Source: a virus. Taken from it: a stretch of DNA of 43,996 nucleotides. The stretch is from positions 1-43,996 of IMG/VR virus record IMGVR_UViG_3300042400_000887; one strand, given 5' to 3'. Position numbers and translations under genes: made by a program. Shown here in pieces: positions 31,581 through 38,634 of this stretch. The notes below the pieces were generated by a model. It saw only the letters and a program-made list of their open reading frames with translations, searched no databases and was not told the DNA's origin. Position 1 is the first letter of the stretch. Each line of letters opens with the position of its first letter.

Positions 31581-33637
31581 TGAAAAAAATAGTATTATCG
31601 CCTTGGTTGGCATTATTAACATTAAGTTTAATTATTGGATTGAGAGTATCTGATCCTGATTTTATACAGAGTATTAGACTTAGATATTTTGATACTCTAA
31701 TTCTGTCTCAACCAATCAAAGAAGATAGCCAAGTTGCCATTGTTAATATAGATGATGAGTCTATACAGAAATATGGTCAATTCCCGTTTCCCCGCGATGT
31801 TTATTCAAAAATAATTACCGACTTATACGACCATGGTGCTGGTCTTGTTGTTTTTAATATTTTCACACCCGACAAAGATAGATTTGGTAAAGATGCAGTA
31901 TTCAAAGATACGTTACAGAAATTTCCTGTTATCATTCCACAAGTTGGTACTAATGATAATCTTGATTTTGGTATCCCTTTCAACCCAGGCGTTGCCGAGA
32001 TTGGTGAATCCGCGAGATTATTCGCACCGAGTTATCGAACAATACAACCTAGTATCTACAGAGAAACAATTGGCGGGATCGGAGTTATCAACACCTTGCC
32101 AGAGATTGATGGCGTTGTTAGACGAATGCCAATGCTGGTCACAGCAAATGATGTCCTGTACCCTTCAATCGCACTTGAAACGCTCAGAGTTGCTTCAGGT
32201 GATGTCAGCTTTCAAGTTAAGTCCAATGAATCTGGAATTGAAGCAGTACGAATACCACAATATGGAAAAATTGACACGGATGAATTCGGTAGAATCTGGA
32301 TTGATTGGTCACGCGAACCCAAACAATATTCTCTCCAGCATATACCAGAATCCTTCGATGGAAAGATTGTCATTGTTGGACTTTCAGCAAGAGGACTTAA
32401 TAACCCTGTTGGAACAGCAAGAGGCGGAAGATTTCCACATGACGTTCAGGGTGTCGTTTTAGAAACTATCATCAGTAACGCTAATATTGCTAGACCTGAT
32501 TGGTCGACTATTGCTGAAATTGGATTTACGCTACTATTAAGTATTATTTCATTATTATTAATTAGGTGGAAATATGGGTTTATACCTGTTATTGGAAGTA
32601 TTGCCTCTATTCATTTTGGTGCTAGTTATATTTTTAACAATTACCATTACCTTCTGGATGCTACGATTCCTATTCTGGGTATTTTTCTGGTCTATAGTCA
32701 TAGTTTTACCGTCAAATTTGTTACCGAACTAAATGCTAAATTACAAATAAAAAAACAATTTGGCGGGTACTTATCGCCGATTATGGTAGAACGATTACAG
32801 AAGAATCCTGAATTAATTAAATTGGGCGGCGAACGCAAAGAATTGTCTATTGTTATGACGGATCTCAGAGGATTTACGACATTGGGAGAATCGTTTGGCG
32901 AAGACGTTGAAGGGTTAACCTCTATTATGAATGATTACATGACCGCTATTTCAGAACCAGTATTAAAGAACGAAGGTTGTATCATAAAATTTATCGGCGA
33001 TGCTTCGCTCCATGTACACGGCGCGCCATTAGATGACAATCAACACCATTACAATGCGGTTAGAACGGGGTTAGCGATGTTAGATGCAGCGGAAGAATTC
33101 AATAAAGAATTAGAAGCAAAAGGTAAACCAAGAGTAGGTATGGGCGTTGGCGTTAATGCCGGACAAACTCTAATTGGTAACATTGGTTCTAAAACAAGAT
33201 TTGGGTATGATGTATTAGGAGATAGCGTGAGCACAGCTGCGCGACTTGAAGGGCAGACTAAACCATACGGTGTTAAAATTATTATCAGCGAATCAGTTGC
33301 TAAGGAAGTTTCTGATTACTATTTGACGTTAGAACTAGACATCGTTGCAGTCAAAGGGAAATCAATCGGTACAAGGATTTACACAGTGTTACCAATAACG
33401 GACGCTAATGGAGGACTTGACTATCTGTTAGCAGAAAAACAACATAACATTATGCTTGATTTATATCGTTCGCAAAGATGGATAGAAGCATCAATTATGT
33501 GCCACAAATTGATCGGCGAATTTGATGGTAGTATGGACGCTTATTACGAAATGTTAATTCATAGAATAGGCGAATATCAGCAAGATAACAAATTCCCTAA
33601 AGATTGGGATGGTACTTATATTAGTAAAACAAAATAA
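31565..33637 (+). CDS. CHASE2-domain class III nucleotide cyclase
   Basis: A 690-residue membrane signalling enzyme. TM1 (about 10-27) leads to a periplasmic CHASE2 sensor (about 35-310), then three TM helices (about 317-334, 338-357, 366-382), then a cytoplasmic class III cyclase domain (about 425-610). Metal ligands D433 (MTDLRGFTTLGE) and D479 (KFIGDA) are present. The adenine-selecting pair K475 and D549 fits adenylate cyclase. The transition-state Arg (R560 in AARLEG) is present, but the usual Asn is Ser (S556; GDSVSTAAR), so activity may be reduced or altered. A short C-terminal helical region follows. Host-type signalling genes of this size are rare in phages. Confidence 0.93.
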   Translation: MDCNLVKKIVLSPWLALLTLSLIIGLRVSDPDFIQSIRLRYFDTLILSQPIKEDSQVAIVNIDDESIQKYGQFPFPRDVYSKIITDLYDHGAGLVVFNIFTPDKDRFGKDAVFKDTLQKFPVIIPQVGTNDNLDFGIPFNPGVAEIGESARLFAPSYRTIQPSIYRETIGGIGVINTLPEIDGVVRRMPMLVTANDVLYPSIALETLRVASGDVSFQVKSNESGIEAVRIPQYGKIDTDEFGRIWIDWSREPKQYSLQHIPESFDGKIVIVGLSARGLNNPVGTARGGRFPHDVQGVVLETIISNANIARPDWSTIAEIGFTLLLSIISLLLIRWKYGFIPVIGSIASIHFGASYIFNNYHYLLDATIPILGIFLVYSHSFTVKFVTELNAKLQIKKQFGGYLSPIMVERLQKNPELIKLGGERKELSIVMTDLRGFTTLGESFGEDVEGLTSIMNDYMTAISEPVLKNEGCIIKFIGDASLHVHGAPLDDNQHHYNAVRTGLAMLDAAEEFNKELEAKGKPRVGMGVGVNAGQTLIGNIGSKTRFGYDVLGDSVSTAARLEGQTKPYGVKIIISESVAKEVSDYYLTLELDIVAVKGKSIGTRIYTVLPITDANGGLDYLLAEKQHNIMLDLYRSQRWIEASIMCHKLIGEFDGSMDAYYEMLIHRIGEYQQDNKFPKDWDGTYISKTK

Positions 33638-33638
33638 T

Positions 33639-33869
33639 ATGAAACATTTGAAAGACTTGAATTGGGCAGGAACTGTCTGTTTTATTATTGCCGGATTATG
33701 TTTTGCATTACATATAGACCCATATGAAAAATTTGCTTTTATATTTTTCTTATTGGGGCATTCTATCTGTTTAATTGCAGCAAAGAAAAGAGATATACAT
33801 TCGTTAATCGTCAGATATTATTTTTTTGTAGTCATTGACTGTATAGGGATATATCGCTGGTGGATTTAA
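33639..33869 (+). CDS. Small integral membrane protein
   Basis: A 76-residue protein with three hydrophobic segments (AGTVCFIIAGLCFALHI; KFAFIFFLLGHSICLIAA; YYFFVVIDCIGIYRWWI) starting at ATG 33639, one base after the cyclase stop. Probably co-expressed with the cyclase and possibly a partner or regulator in the membrane. No family recognised. Confidence 0.7.
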   Translation: MKHLKDLNWAGTVCFIIAGLCFALHIDPYEKFAFIFFLLGHSICLIAAKKRDIHSLIVRYYFFVVIDCIGIYRWWI

Positions 33870-33875
33870 TAAATA
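33868..33875 (+). promoter_or_regulatory. Late promoter core AATAAATA
   Basis: Overlaps the 33639 gene's stop and ends 26 bp before ATG 33902, in the standard late spacing. Confidence 0.55.
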
Positions 33876-33901
33876 CAATTTAATAAACTTGGAATTTAAA
33901 C

Positions 33902-34192
33902 ATGGCAACAAAACGTAAACCAAAGAAAGAGAAAGTAGCGGAAGAATTGGCGGTTAAACCAGTTCAGGTTAAACAATCTAAACCAAGAAAACCAAAGACA
34001 GTTAAACCAACGGAAACTGTTTCAATTGTTGAAGAAATCATTGAACCGATTGTAGAACAGGTAGTTGAAGAAGCGGTTAATGAAGTAGTTCCTAGTAAAT
34101 ATAATCCTAAAAAGATCGCGGTATTGATTACTGGAGGTATTATCGCTGGCGGCGTATACGGATTTGATTATTTAATTTCTTTGATTAAATAA
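33902..34192 (+). CDS. Lys/Pro-rich membrane-anchored protein
   Basis: A 96-residue protein with a basic, Pro-rich N-terminal half (MATKRKPKKEKV; KQSKPRKPKTVKPTE) and a central acidic amphipathic helix (VEEIIEPIVEQVVEEAVNEV). One C-terminal TM segment (IAVLITGGIIAGGVYGFDYL) follows. It sits next to the holin, convergent with it, and has a late promoter, suggesting a lysis or envelope role such as an antiholin or spanin-like partner. This is an inference. Confidence 0.7.
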   Translation: MATKRKPKKEKVAEELAVKPVQVKQSKPRKPKTVKPTETVSIVEEIIEPIVEQVVEEAVNEVVPSKYNPKKIAVLITGGIIAGGVYGFDYLISLIK

Positions 34193-34195
34193 AAA

Positions 34196-34216
34196 GAAGG
34201 GGATTTATTCCCCTTC
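34196..34216. terminator. Bidirectional terminator
   Basis: Stem GAAGGGG/CCCCTTC with loop ATTTATT, between convergent genes ending at 34192 (+) and 34221 (-). On the minus strand it is followed by TTTTTATTT, on the plus strand by GTTCTTACTTC. Confidence 0.85.
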
Positions 34217-34220
34217 GTTC

Positions 34221-34532
34221 TTACTTCTTGAATGCTGTTACGCCAAGAATGGCGCCGAATGCTAAATGCATCATGCCACCGCCTTGTAATGTAACACTTT
34301 GATATGCATCAATGTTTTGACCTGGATTCAAATACTGTAATACGTTATAGATTACAGGACCAATTACGAAATCAAAAATGTTGATGATCAAGTACCCTAT
34401 TCCCATCATCGGTTTCCAGGTTCTATCCATAAAATCTCCATTTTGTATAGATTGTTCAATCTGTTCTTCAACCACTTCGCTTAAATCAACATCCTTTTTA
34501 ACTCGCGTTCTTCTCGCCTTTACTTCTGCCAT
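34221..34532 (-). CDS. Holin (3-TM, GTA-holin-like)
   Basis: A 103-residue protein. After a charged N-terminus (MAEVKARRTRVKKDVDL) and an amphipathic helix comes DRTWKPMMGIGYLIINIFDF, then a second hydrophobic span, then LQGGGMMHLAFGAILGVTAF. The W(K/R)PMM...FDF and GGG(M/L)xHxAFGAILGV motifs are those of the holins of T4-like aquatic phages, placed in the 3-TM gene-transfer-agent holin family. It would permeabilise the inner membrane to release the endolysin at 30597. It is transcribed opposite to its neighbours, with its own TATAAATA late promoter. Confidence 0.8.
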   Translation of the reverse strand: MAEVKARRTRVKKDVDLSEVVEEQIEQSIQNGDFMDRTWKPMMGIGYLIINIFDFVIGPVIYNVLQYLNPGQNIDAYQSVTLQGGGMMHLAFGAILGVTAFKK

Positions 34533-34555
34533 AGTTTCCTCCTTATAAACTGTTT

Positions 34556-34563
34556 TATTTATA
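34556..34563 (-). promoter_or_regulatory. Late promoter core TATAAATA (perfect)
   Basis: On the minus strand the exact T4 late consensus TATAAATA, 23 bp before the holin ATG. It is the only perfect copy seen in the window and fits lysis timing. Confidence 0.8.
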
Positions 34564-34578
34564 ACAATAACGCAGGTC

Positions 34579-34607
34579 TTTACTTTTTCAACAACTCGCG
34601 GTATACT
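34579..34607 (+). promoter_or_regulatory. Sigma70-type promoter upstream of the flagellin-like gene
   Basis: TTTACT (34579-34584), 17 bp, TATACT (34602-34607). A TTATCAGT/ACTGATAA stem (34612-34619, 34629-34636) immediately follows. Confidence 0.83.
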
Positions 34608-34631
34608 TGATTTATCAGTTGAAGTTTGACT

Positions 34632-34684
34632 GATAAATAATCTTAGAAGTGATGTTGATGGTGTCTACGTTACACCGCACTTCT
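34632..34684 (+). promoter_or_regulatory. Late core GATAAATA and 5' leader hairpin of the flagellin-like gene
   Basis: GATAAATA at 34632-34639 is a second, late-type start signal. It is followed by a two-tier stem: AGAAGTG/CACTTCT (34645-34651, 34678-34684) enclosing GGTGT/ACACC. The leader is about 125 nt from the sigma70 start, long for this phage, and suggests post-transcriptional control. Confidence 0.55.
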
Positions 34685-34732
34685 ACTTTAGTAAAAACAT
34701 TTTTCTTAAATTTTTAAACTAAAGGTGATATT

Positions 34733-35530
34733 ATGCCAGCTCCATTAACAATGAGTTCAGTTGTTTTACAATCTATCAACTCAACAAAAGAAGCAACAAA
34801 TCGTGTACAAACTGAATTGACCACAGGCAAGAGAACTCTTGATGCTGGTGAACAAGGTGTCGTAACTCGTTTGTCTTCTCAAGTAAATGGTTATGCCGCT
34901 GCACAAAATAACATTCAGAAATCACAAAACGTTATCAATGTAGCACAAACAGGTCTTTCAGCTATTTCAGATATTCTGTCGCAAATGAAAGATTTGGCGA
35001 ATAAAACTAACGACAATACTATGTCGGATGCTGATAAAACTAAATTGAATCAAACTTTTCAATCTCTATTGAAACAGGTTGACGATTTAGCGTCATCTAC
35101 GCAGGTTGACGGCGTTAGCGTATTGTCAAGTTCAGCAACTGATTTAAAGGTACAAACTGGTTTGACTTCAACTGATCAAATTACAGTGACTGCACAAAAA
35201 TCAGACACTACAACATTAGGTATCAACACTCTTGATATCAGTGCCACCGGCGATGCTGCTGCTGCAGTTGATGCGCTACAAACTGCGATTGATTCTGTTT
35301 CGTCAAGTCAATCAAGTTTAGCTGCTGATAAAATCGGTTTATCTGCGAGAAATAAAACTGTTCAGTCTATTTCTAGCAATCTGGAGGATACAATTTCTTC
35401 GATAGAAAAACCAAATGCTGAGCAACTTCAAATGGATTTACAAAAGTTGAACAATCAGCAATCTATTAATTATTATTTGATTAATCAGATGAATCAACAA
35501 GCACAATCAATGTTGACAATCTTCCGTTAA
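34733..35530 (+). CDS. Flagellin-like protein
   Basis: A 265-residue protein with the D0/D1 architecture of flagellins. The N-terminal helices include INSTKEATNRVQTELTTGKR and NVINVAQTGLSAISDILSQM, with the hallmark QxGLSAISDIL and an LANKTNDNT turn. There is a short beta middle and C-terminal helices with SLAADKIGLSARNKTVQSIS and QQAQSMLTIFR. It lacks D2/D3 and canonical flagellin SGLRIN and LL-R termini, so it is divergent. Outer domains absent, no signal peptide. It might be exported by the host flagellar system, jam it, or be a virion protein. ATG 34733 follows AAAGGTGA. A FliS/FlaF-like gene follows. Confidence 0.82.
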   Translation: MPAPLTMSSVVLQSINSTKEATNRVQTELTTGKRTLDAGEQGVVTRLSSQVNGYAAAQNNIQKSQNVINVAQTGLSAISDILSQMKDLANKTNDNTMSDADKTKLNQTFQSLLKQVDDLASSTQVDGVSVLSSSATDLKVQTGLTSTDQITVTAQKSDTTTLGINTLDISATGDAAAAVDALQTAIDSVSSSQSSLAADKIGLSARNKTVQSISSNLEDTISSIEKPNAEQLQMDLQKLNNQQSINYYLINQMNQQAQSMLTIFR

Positions 35531-35539
35531 TCGGTTTAA

Positions 35540-35572
35540 GGGGAGTGAAATATCTCCCCTTTCTTTTTCTTT
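35540..35572 (+). terminator. Hairpin terminator, repeated GGGGAG type (copy 4)
   Basis: GGGGAGTGAAATATCTCCCC followed by TTTCTTTTTCTTT, ten bases after the flagellin-like stop. Identical stem and loop to copies 1 and 2. Confidence 0.9.
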
Positions 35573-35583
35573 ATGAGTAAATT

Positions 35584-35946
35584 ATGAATACTAGAAAAGC
35601 ATTAAACGTATATGCAGAGATTGATAGTAACCTTTCGGGCGCATCATTCGAGAAGAAGTGGTTTGAATCTGTAATCATGGTACTACAACGAGTACAGAAC
35701 GGTTATTATAATCCGGTCGAATCGCATATCAAATTGATTGAAGTGTGCGATGGGTTAGGTTGGATCCAAGAGAACTTAAATGAAAAATTGAGTTCACAAC
35801 ACAGAACATTATTGAAAAGCATCTATAGCACTGCTATTCAAATTATCAATGGCGCAATCGCCACCAAGAACTTCCAGTATTTGGAAATTGTCGTCTCCTC
35901 TTTAAGAACTGTAATAGAACCTTACAATCAGCAAAATAATTCTTGA
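35584..35946 (+). CDS. Flagellin-chaperone-like protein (FliS/FlaF type)
   Basis: A 120-residue all-helical protein directly after the flagellin-like gene. The N-terminal KALNVYAEIDSNLSGASFE, followed by VIMVLQRVQNG, a LGWIQENLNEKL helix and LEIVVSSLRTVIEPY, follow the helix pattern of flagellin chaperones. These are FliS (AYQQVD...) and the alphaproteobacterial FlaF (SPRELEA...LWTIFQ). Both are about 120 residues. Similarity is by pattern only, and context is the main support. It would bind the C-terminus of the neighbouring flagellin-like protein. Confidence 0.5.
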   Translation: MNTRKALNVYAEIDSNLSGASFEKKWFESVIMVLQRVQNGYYNPVESHIKLIEVCDGLGWIQENLNEKLSSQHRTLLKSIYSTAIQIINGAIATKNFQYLEIVVSSLRTVIEPYNQQNNS

Positions 35947-35971
35947 CTTCTTAGTCGCACTAGAGTAAAAT
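35943..35971 (+). promoter_or_regulatory. Sigma70-type promoter TTGACT-17-TAAAAT
   Basis: TTGACT (35943-35948) overlaps the stop of the FliS/FlaF-like gene. Spacer 17, TAAAAT (35966-35971). A sister promoter lies at 36778 and a lone -35 at 37081. Confidence 0.8.
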
Positions 35972-36019
35972 TGAATCATAGGTTGATCGCAGCGGTTGAC
36001 TCTGTTACTGGAGATAATA

Positions 36020-36235
36020 ATGAAAAGTACGAAATTATACGATGAATCAATTTATCCATACCTAGGAATTCATCGATCAGGTTGTCCTGTGGTATTATTT
36101 ACTGAACGTAATCAAGGAACAGTTGTATCAGTAAGTCCGCAAGCTGATGACACTCAACATCTAGGTGAATTCCGAAAAGATTGGATAATGGATAATTTTG
36201 ATAAATTTATTGGTAGAATAGTGTTGGAGAATTAA
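36020..36235 (+). CDS. Unknown 71-residue protein
   Basis: Starts at ATG 36020 behind TGGAGAT. The upstream in-frame start at 35996 has no SD. MKSTKLYDESIYPYLGIHRS then PVVLFTERNQGTVVSVSPQ suggest a small beta protein of a phage-common type. No function known. Confidence 0.65.
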   Translation: MKSTKLYDESIYPYLGIHRSGCPVVLFTERNQGTVVSVSPQADDTQHLGEFRKDWIMDNFDKFIGRIVLEN

Positions 36236-36236
36236 T

Positions 36237-36578
36237 ATGAACTTAGAAGATATTTTAAACTGTTTGAATGATGGTTACGAATTTGATTCATACCAACGAA
36301 CTGTTGTTCCTGCTGCATTAGCACAAGATTTAATTCTTAAAGCGGCAAATTTACATAAACCTAAATGGATTAATTCTGAAAAACGATTGCCAGAGTTGAA
36401 CCGCGAGGGAATTTTTGAACAATCAGAAAATGTTTTAATTTATGAGTCTGGGAATTTTTGGGTTGCTTATCTAACTTTTAGAACGTATAATGAATATAGG
36501 TGGATTCTGGATGCTTATCACGATATTCCAATAGAAAAAACATATTGGATGCCGCTACCTAAAAACCTTGAGAATTAA
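36237..36578 (+). CDS. DUF551-containing protein
   Basis: A 113-residue protein. The C-terminal part has the DUF551 pattern: KWINSEKRLPEL, a central ENVLIYESGNFWVAYLTF strand set, and TYWMPLPKNLE at the end. DUF551 proteins are frequent in phages and prophages, with unknown function. N-terminal 45 residues form a separate helical region. It starts one base after the previous stop. Confidence 0.75.
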   Translation: MNLEDILNCLNDGYEFDSYQRTVVPAALAQDLILKAANLHKPKWINSEKRLPELNREGIFEQSENVLIYESGNFWVAYLTFRTYNEYRWILDAYHDIPIEKTYWMPLPKNLEN

Positions 36579-36579
36579 T

Positions 36580-36771
36580 ATGAAAGCGATAATTGATTTG
36601 GAAGATTTAAAATCATTCATAAAAACTGTATCTGATTATCCAGATGAATGGTATGGACCACAAAATTATATGACAGGTGACTGTATTTGTGAGTTTTTAG
36701 AATGGAATAATAAAAAGAAAATAGCAAAAGAATTTAGAAGTTTTCTTGATGAGGAAATAGGTAACGAATAA
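36580..36771 (+). CDS. Unknown 63-residue protein
   Basis: ATG 36580 lies immediately after the DUF551 stop. An acidic alpha protein (MKAIIDLEDLKSFIKTVSDY; WYGPQNYMTGDCICEFLEW) with no recognised motif. Confidence 0.6.
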   Translation: MKAIIDLEDLKSFIKTVSDYPDEWYGPQNYMTGDCICEFLEWNNKKKIAKEFRSFLDEEIGNE

Positions 36772-36777
36772 AAGTAC

Positions 36778-36806
36778 TTGACTTCCTAGTCCTAGTCTAG
36801 TAAAAT
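36778..36806 (+). promoter_or_regulatory. Sigma70-type promoter TTGACT-17-TAAAAT
   Basis: TTGACT (36778-36783), 17 bp, TAAAAT (36801-36806), upstream of the 36894 gene. Nearly identical in form to the one at 35943. Confidence 0.8.
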
Positions 36807-36893
36807 TGATCTATAGGTTGGGTTGACCACCCTGACTCTTATCGAAGATTAACGGTATAATGAATCATACTTAAAGAAAAACTGGAGAGAAAA

Positions 36894-37073
36894 ATGAACT
36901 TTGATAAAGATTTTACCGACCTGACTATGTTCAATTTTGGCGTTGTTGTTGTGTATAACGAATCTATGCAGATTAACCTACCAAAAACTGGTTATCCGTT
37001 GTATGATGCGTTTGGTTACAAAATTGGGTTTTCGTATCCACGCTGGTTCAAAAATCTTTTTAAAATTGTTTAA
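36894..37073 (+). CDS. Unknown 59-residue protein
   Basis: ATG 36894 behind CTGGAGAG. MNFDKDFTDLTMFNFGVVVV then FGYKIGFSYPRWFKNLFKIV, aromatic and hydrophobic with an amphipathic basic C-terminus. Last plus-strand gene before the curli operon. A lone -35 (TTGACT at 37081) follows its stop. Confidence 0.6.
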   Translation: MNFDKDFTDLTMFNFGVVVVYNESMQINLPKTGYPLYDAFGYKIGFSYPRWFKNLFKIV

Positions 37074-37080
37074 AAAGTGC

Positions 37081-37086
37081 TTGACT
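37081..37086 (+). promoter_or_regulatory. Orphan promoter -35 (relic)
   Basis: TTGACT in the same post-stop context as 35943 and 36778, but no -10 lies 17 bp on (ACAGAT at 37104-37109). The last curli-operon gene's stop begins two bases later, as if the promoter had been cut at the cassette boundary. Confidence 0.5.
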
Positions 37087-37087
37087 T

Positions 37088-37549
37088 CTAATTACCTTGC
37101 GTTACAGATATCGGCGCGCACCCACCAACGGTAGAACAATTAAAATTGATTGAATAATATTGACTGGAATTGCCAGATTGGGTTAAATTTACCTCAACTG
37201 GCGTTCCGGATAATGAAATAATTGCGGTATGGTCGCCAATACCTTGTTGTAATGTATTAACAGACTTATTACTTCCCGATAACGTTACGTTCAATGTATG
37301 ATTACCGGAATCTTTCTGTTGTGCTATTACAGAGTTATTGCTACCATTATTAGTAACATCGATCTGCTTTGTGCCTGTACCCATTTCCTCTAAATCATAA
37401 TAATTATAATTACCATTGGTATAAGCGTTAACAGATTTATTTGTGTTACCTTCTTGCGTAACAACTGTTTCATTATATGCGCCAATTTGTTCGATGTATA
37501 CATCTGATGCATAAACATTGAAACTAATTAATAATAATATCCATTTCAT
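37088..37549 (-). CDS. Curlin-repeat secreted protein (CsgA/B-like) 2
   Basis: A 153-residue secreted protein. The signal peptide MKWILLLISFNVYA is followed by curlin repeats with Q-x4-N-x5-Q spacing, for example YIEQIGAYNETVVTQEGNTN, then N/G/T/S-rich strands (SNNSVIAQQKDSGNHTLNV; GSNKSVNTLQQGIGDHTAI). Curlins stack as a beta-solenoid amyloid on the cell surface. Two Cys near the C-terminus (NCSTVGGC) are uncommon in curlins. It is the last gene of the operon, and its ATG overlaps the FecR-protein stop. Confidence 0.82.
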   Translation of the reverse strand: MKWILLLISFNVYASDVYIEQIGAYNETVVTQEGNTNKSVNAYTNGNYNYYDLEEMGTGTKQIDVTNNGSNNSVIAQQKDSGNHTLNVTLSGSNKSVNTLQQGIGDHTAIISLSGTPVEVNLTQSGNSSQYYSINFNCSTVGGCAPISVTQGN

Positions 37550-38634
37550 TTTTGTTTCAATACTCCATTATTTTGTTTTATATTAATAATATTCCCACCT
37601 GGACTACCATCACCAATTAATATTGATGCTGGTACATCATCTTGGATAATTGTAATCAGACTATTAGAATTGTATCCTTGAGTTTTGACTTCGGAATAAT
37701 GTTCCACTCCTGATACCCTAAACGCGATACCAGAACCCTTTAATTGGGTTTCATTAGTATCAGGTCTCTGCCACAATACACAGACATTAGTTGTGGGATT
37801 GCAGTTGGTTTTATTGGCATAATCAATCATCTGTAATAATCTAGCATCTTCGGTTTCATTCAAACTATTGGCAATTTTACCCGCCATGCGTCTAGATGCA
37901 TCCGCGTCATCGAATTCTGCATCTTGTTCTTGTTTGGTCTTAGATGATGCCTTTACTGCCTTCTGTACTTCTGCTGGCTGAACAATGATCAAATGATTAC
38001 CAATATTCCCTTCGACTGTATTGATAATAGCGGGTATTGTCGGTAATCTAGTTGCACTTTGTACATAAGTTGCCTGAAATGCTTGGTCTAATGATACTTT
38101 ACCTGCCAGAGTTTCAACATCAATCTTACCGACTTTACAAGTATTTTCTTCCAACTCATATTCCTTTACTTTTTCATCGGGTTTACAGCTCGGTAATAAT
38201 ACGATTAATGATTGACCTGTTTCGTCGATTGTCATTGTGAAATCGGTACCACGAACAGCAATTGTAGCAGTTGGCGTTTGTATACCGACTTGTTGTGGAT
38301 TATTCTTAGCAATTTGACCCGATGCATATCTGACAGTACCCATTGCCACTTTTAATACCAATTTACCTGCATCACTTTTCTTAGTATCAAACACAAAATC
38401 ATCAATCAACAATTTACTATTCTCGGTGATTTTCGCCTTTGTATCATCTTTGAATACGATATTACCAACACAATTACCTGTGATATAAGTATCCATACTT
38501 TCAATGGTTGAACCTTTATCGCCCGGTAATTTTTGTTTATTTCGTTCTATCTGACATCCTGTGCCTTTAGATTCAACCACAGAACCAATATCTGCTATCA
38601 CATTAAGTGATACCAATATCAACAACCATTTCAT
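37546..38634 (-). CDS. Secreted FecR-domain protein
   Basis: A 362-residue protein with signal peptide MKWLLILVSLNVIA, almost identical in layout to that of the next curlin gene. Residues about 25-190 form a FecR-type beta domain (FVFDTKKSDAGKLVLKVAMG, VRYASG, TPTATIAVRGTDFTMTI). The distal part has charged helices and a final strand region (NIINIKQNNGVLKQ) rather like a curlin repeat. FecR domains occur in cell-surface sensing and in secreted matrix proteins. Here, within the curli operon, it may anchor or nucleate fibres. Five or more Cys are visible. Confidence 0.8.
   Translation of the reverse strand: MKWLLILVSLNVIADIGSVVESKGTGCQIERNKQKLPGDKGSTIESMDTYITGNCVGNIVFKDDTKAKITENSKLLIDDFVFDTKKSDAGKLVLKVAMGTVRYASGQIAKNNPQQVGIQTPTATIAVRGTDFTMTIDETGQSLIVLLPSCKPDEKVKEYELEENTCKVGKIDVETLAGKVSLDQAFQATYVQSATRLPTIPAIINTVEGNIGNHLIIVQPAEVQKAVKASSKTKQEQDAEFDDADASRRMAGKIANSLNETEDARLLQMIDYANKTNCNPTTNVCVLWQRPDTNETQLKGSGIAFRVSGVEHYSEVKTQGYNSNSLITIIQDDVPASILIGDGSPGGNIINIKQNNGVLKQK

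Noticed and set aside
31833-32462. 209-residue frame inside the cyclase gene
   Set aside because: An alternative frame of a confidently identified CHASE2 domain; composition atypical and no SD.
36937-37134. 65-residue plus-strand frame
   Set aside because: It overlaps the better gene 36894-37073 and the end of the curli operon, and is Cys/Leu-rich without a ribosome site.
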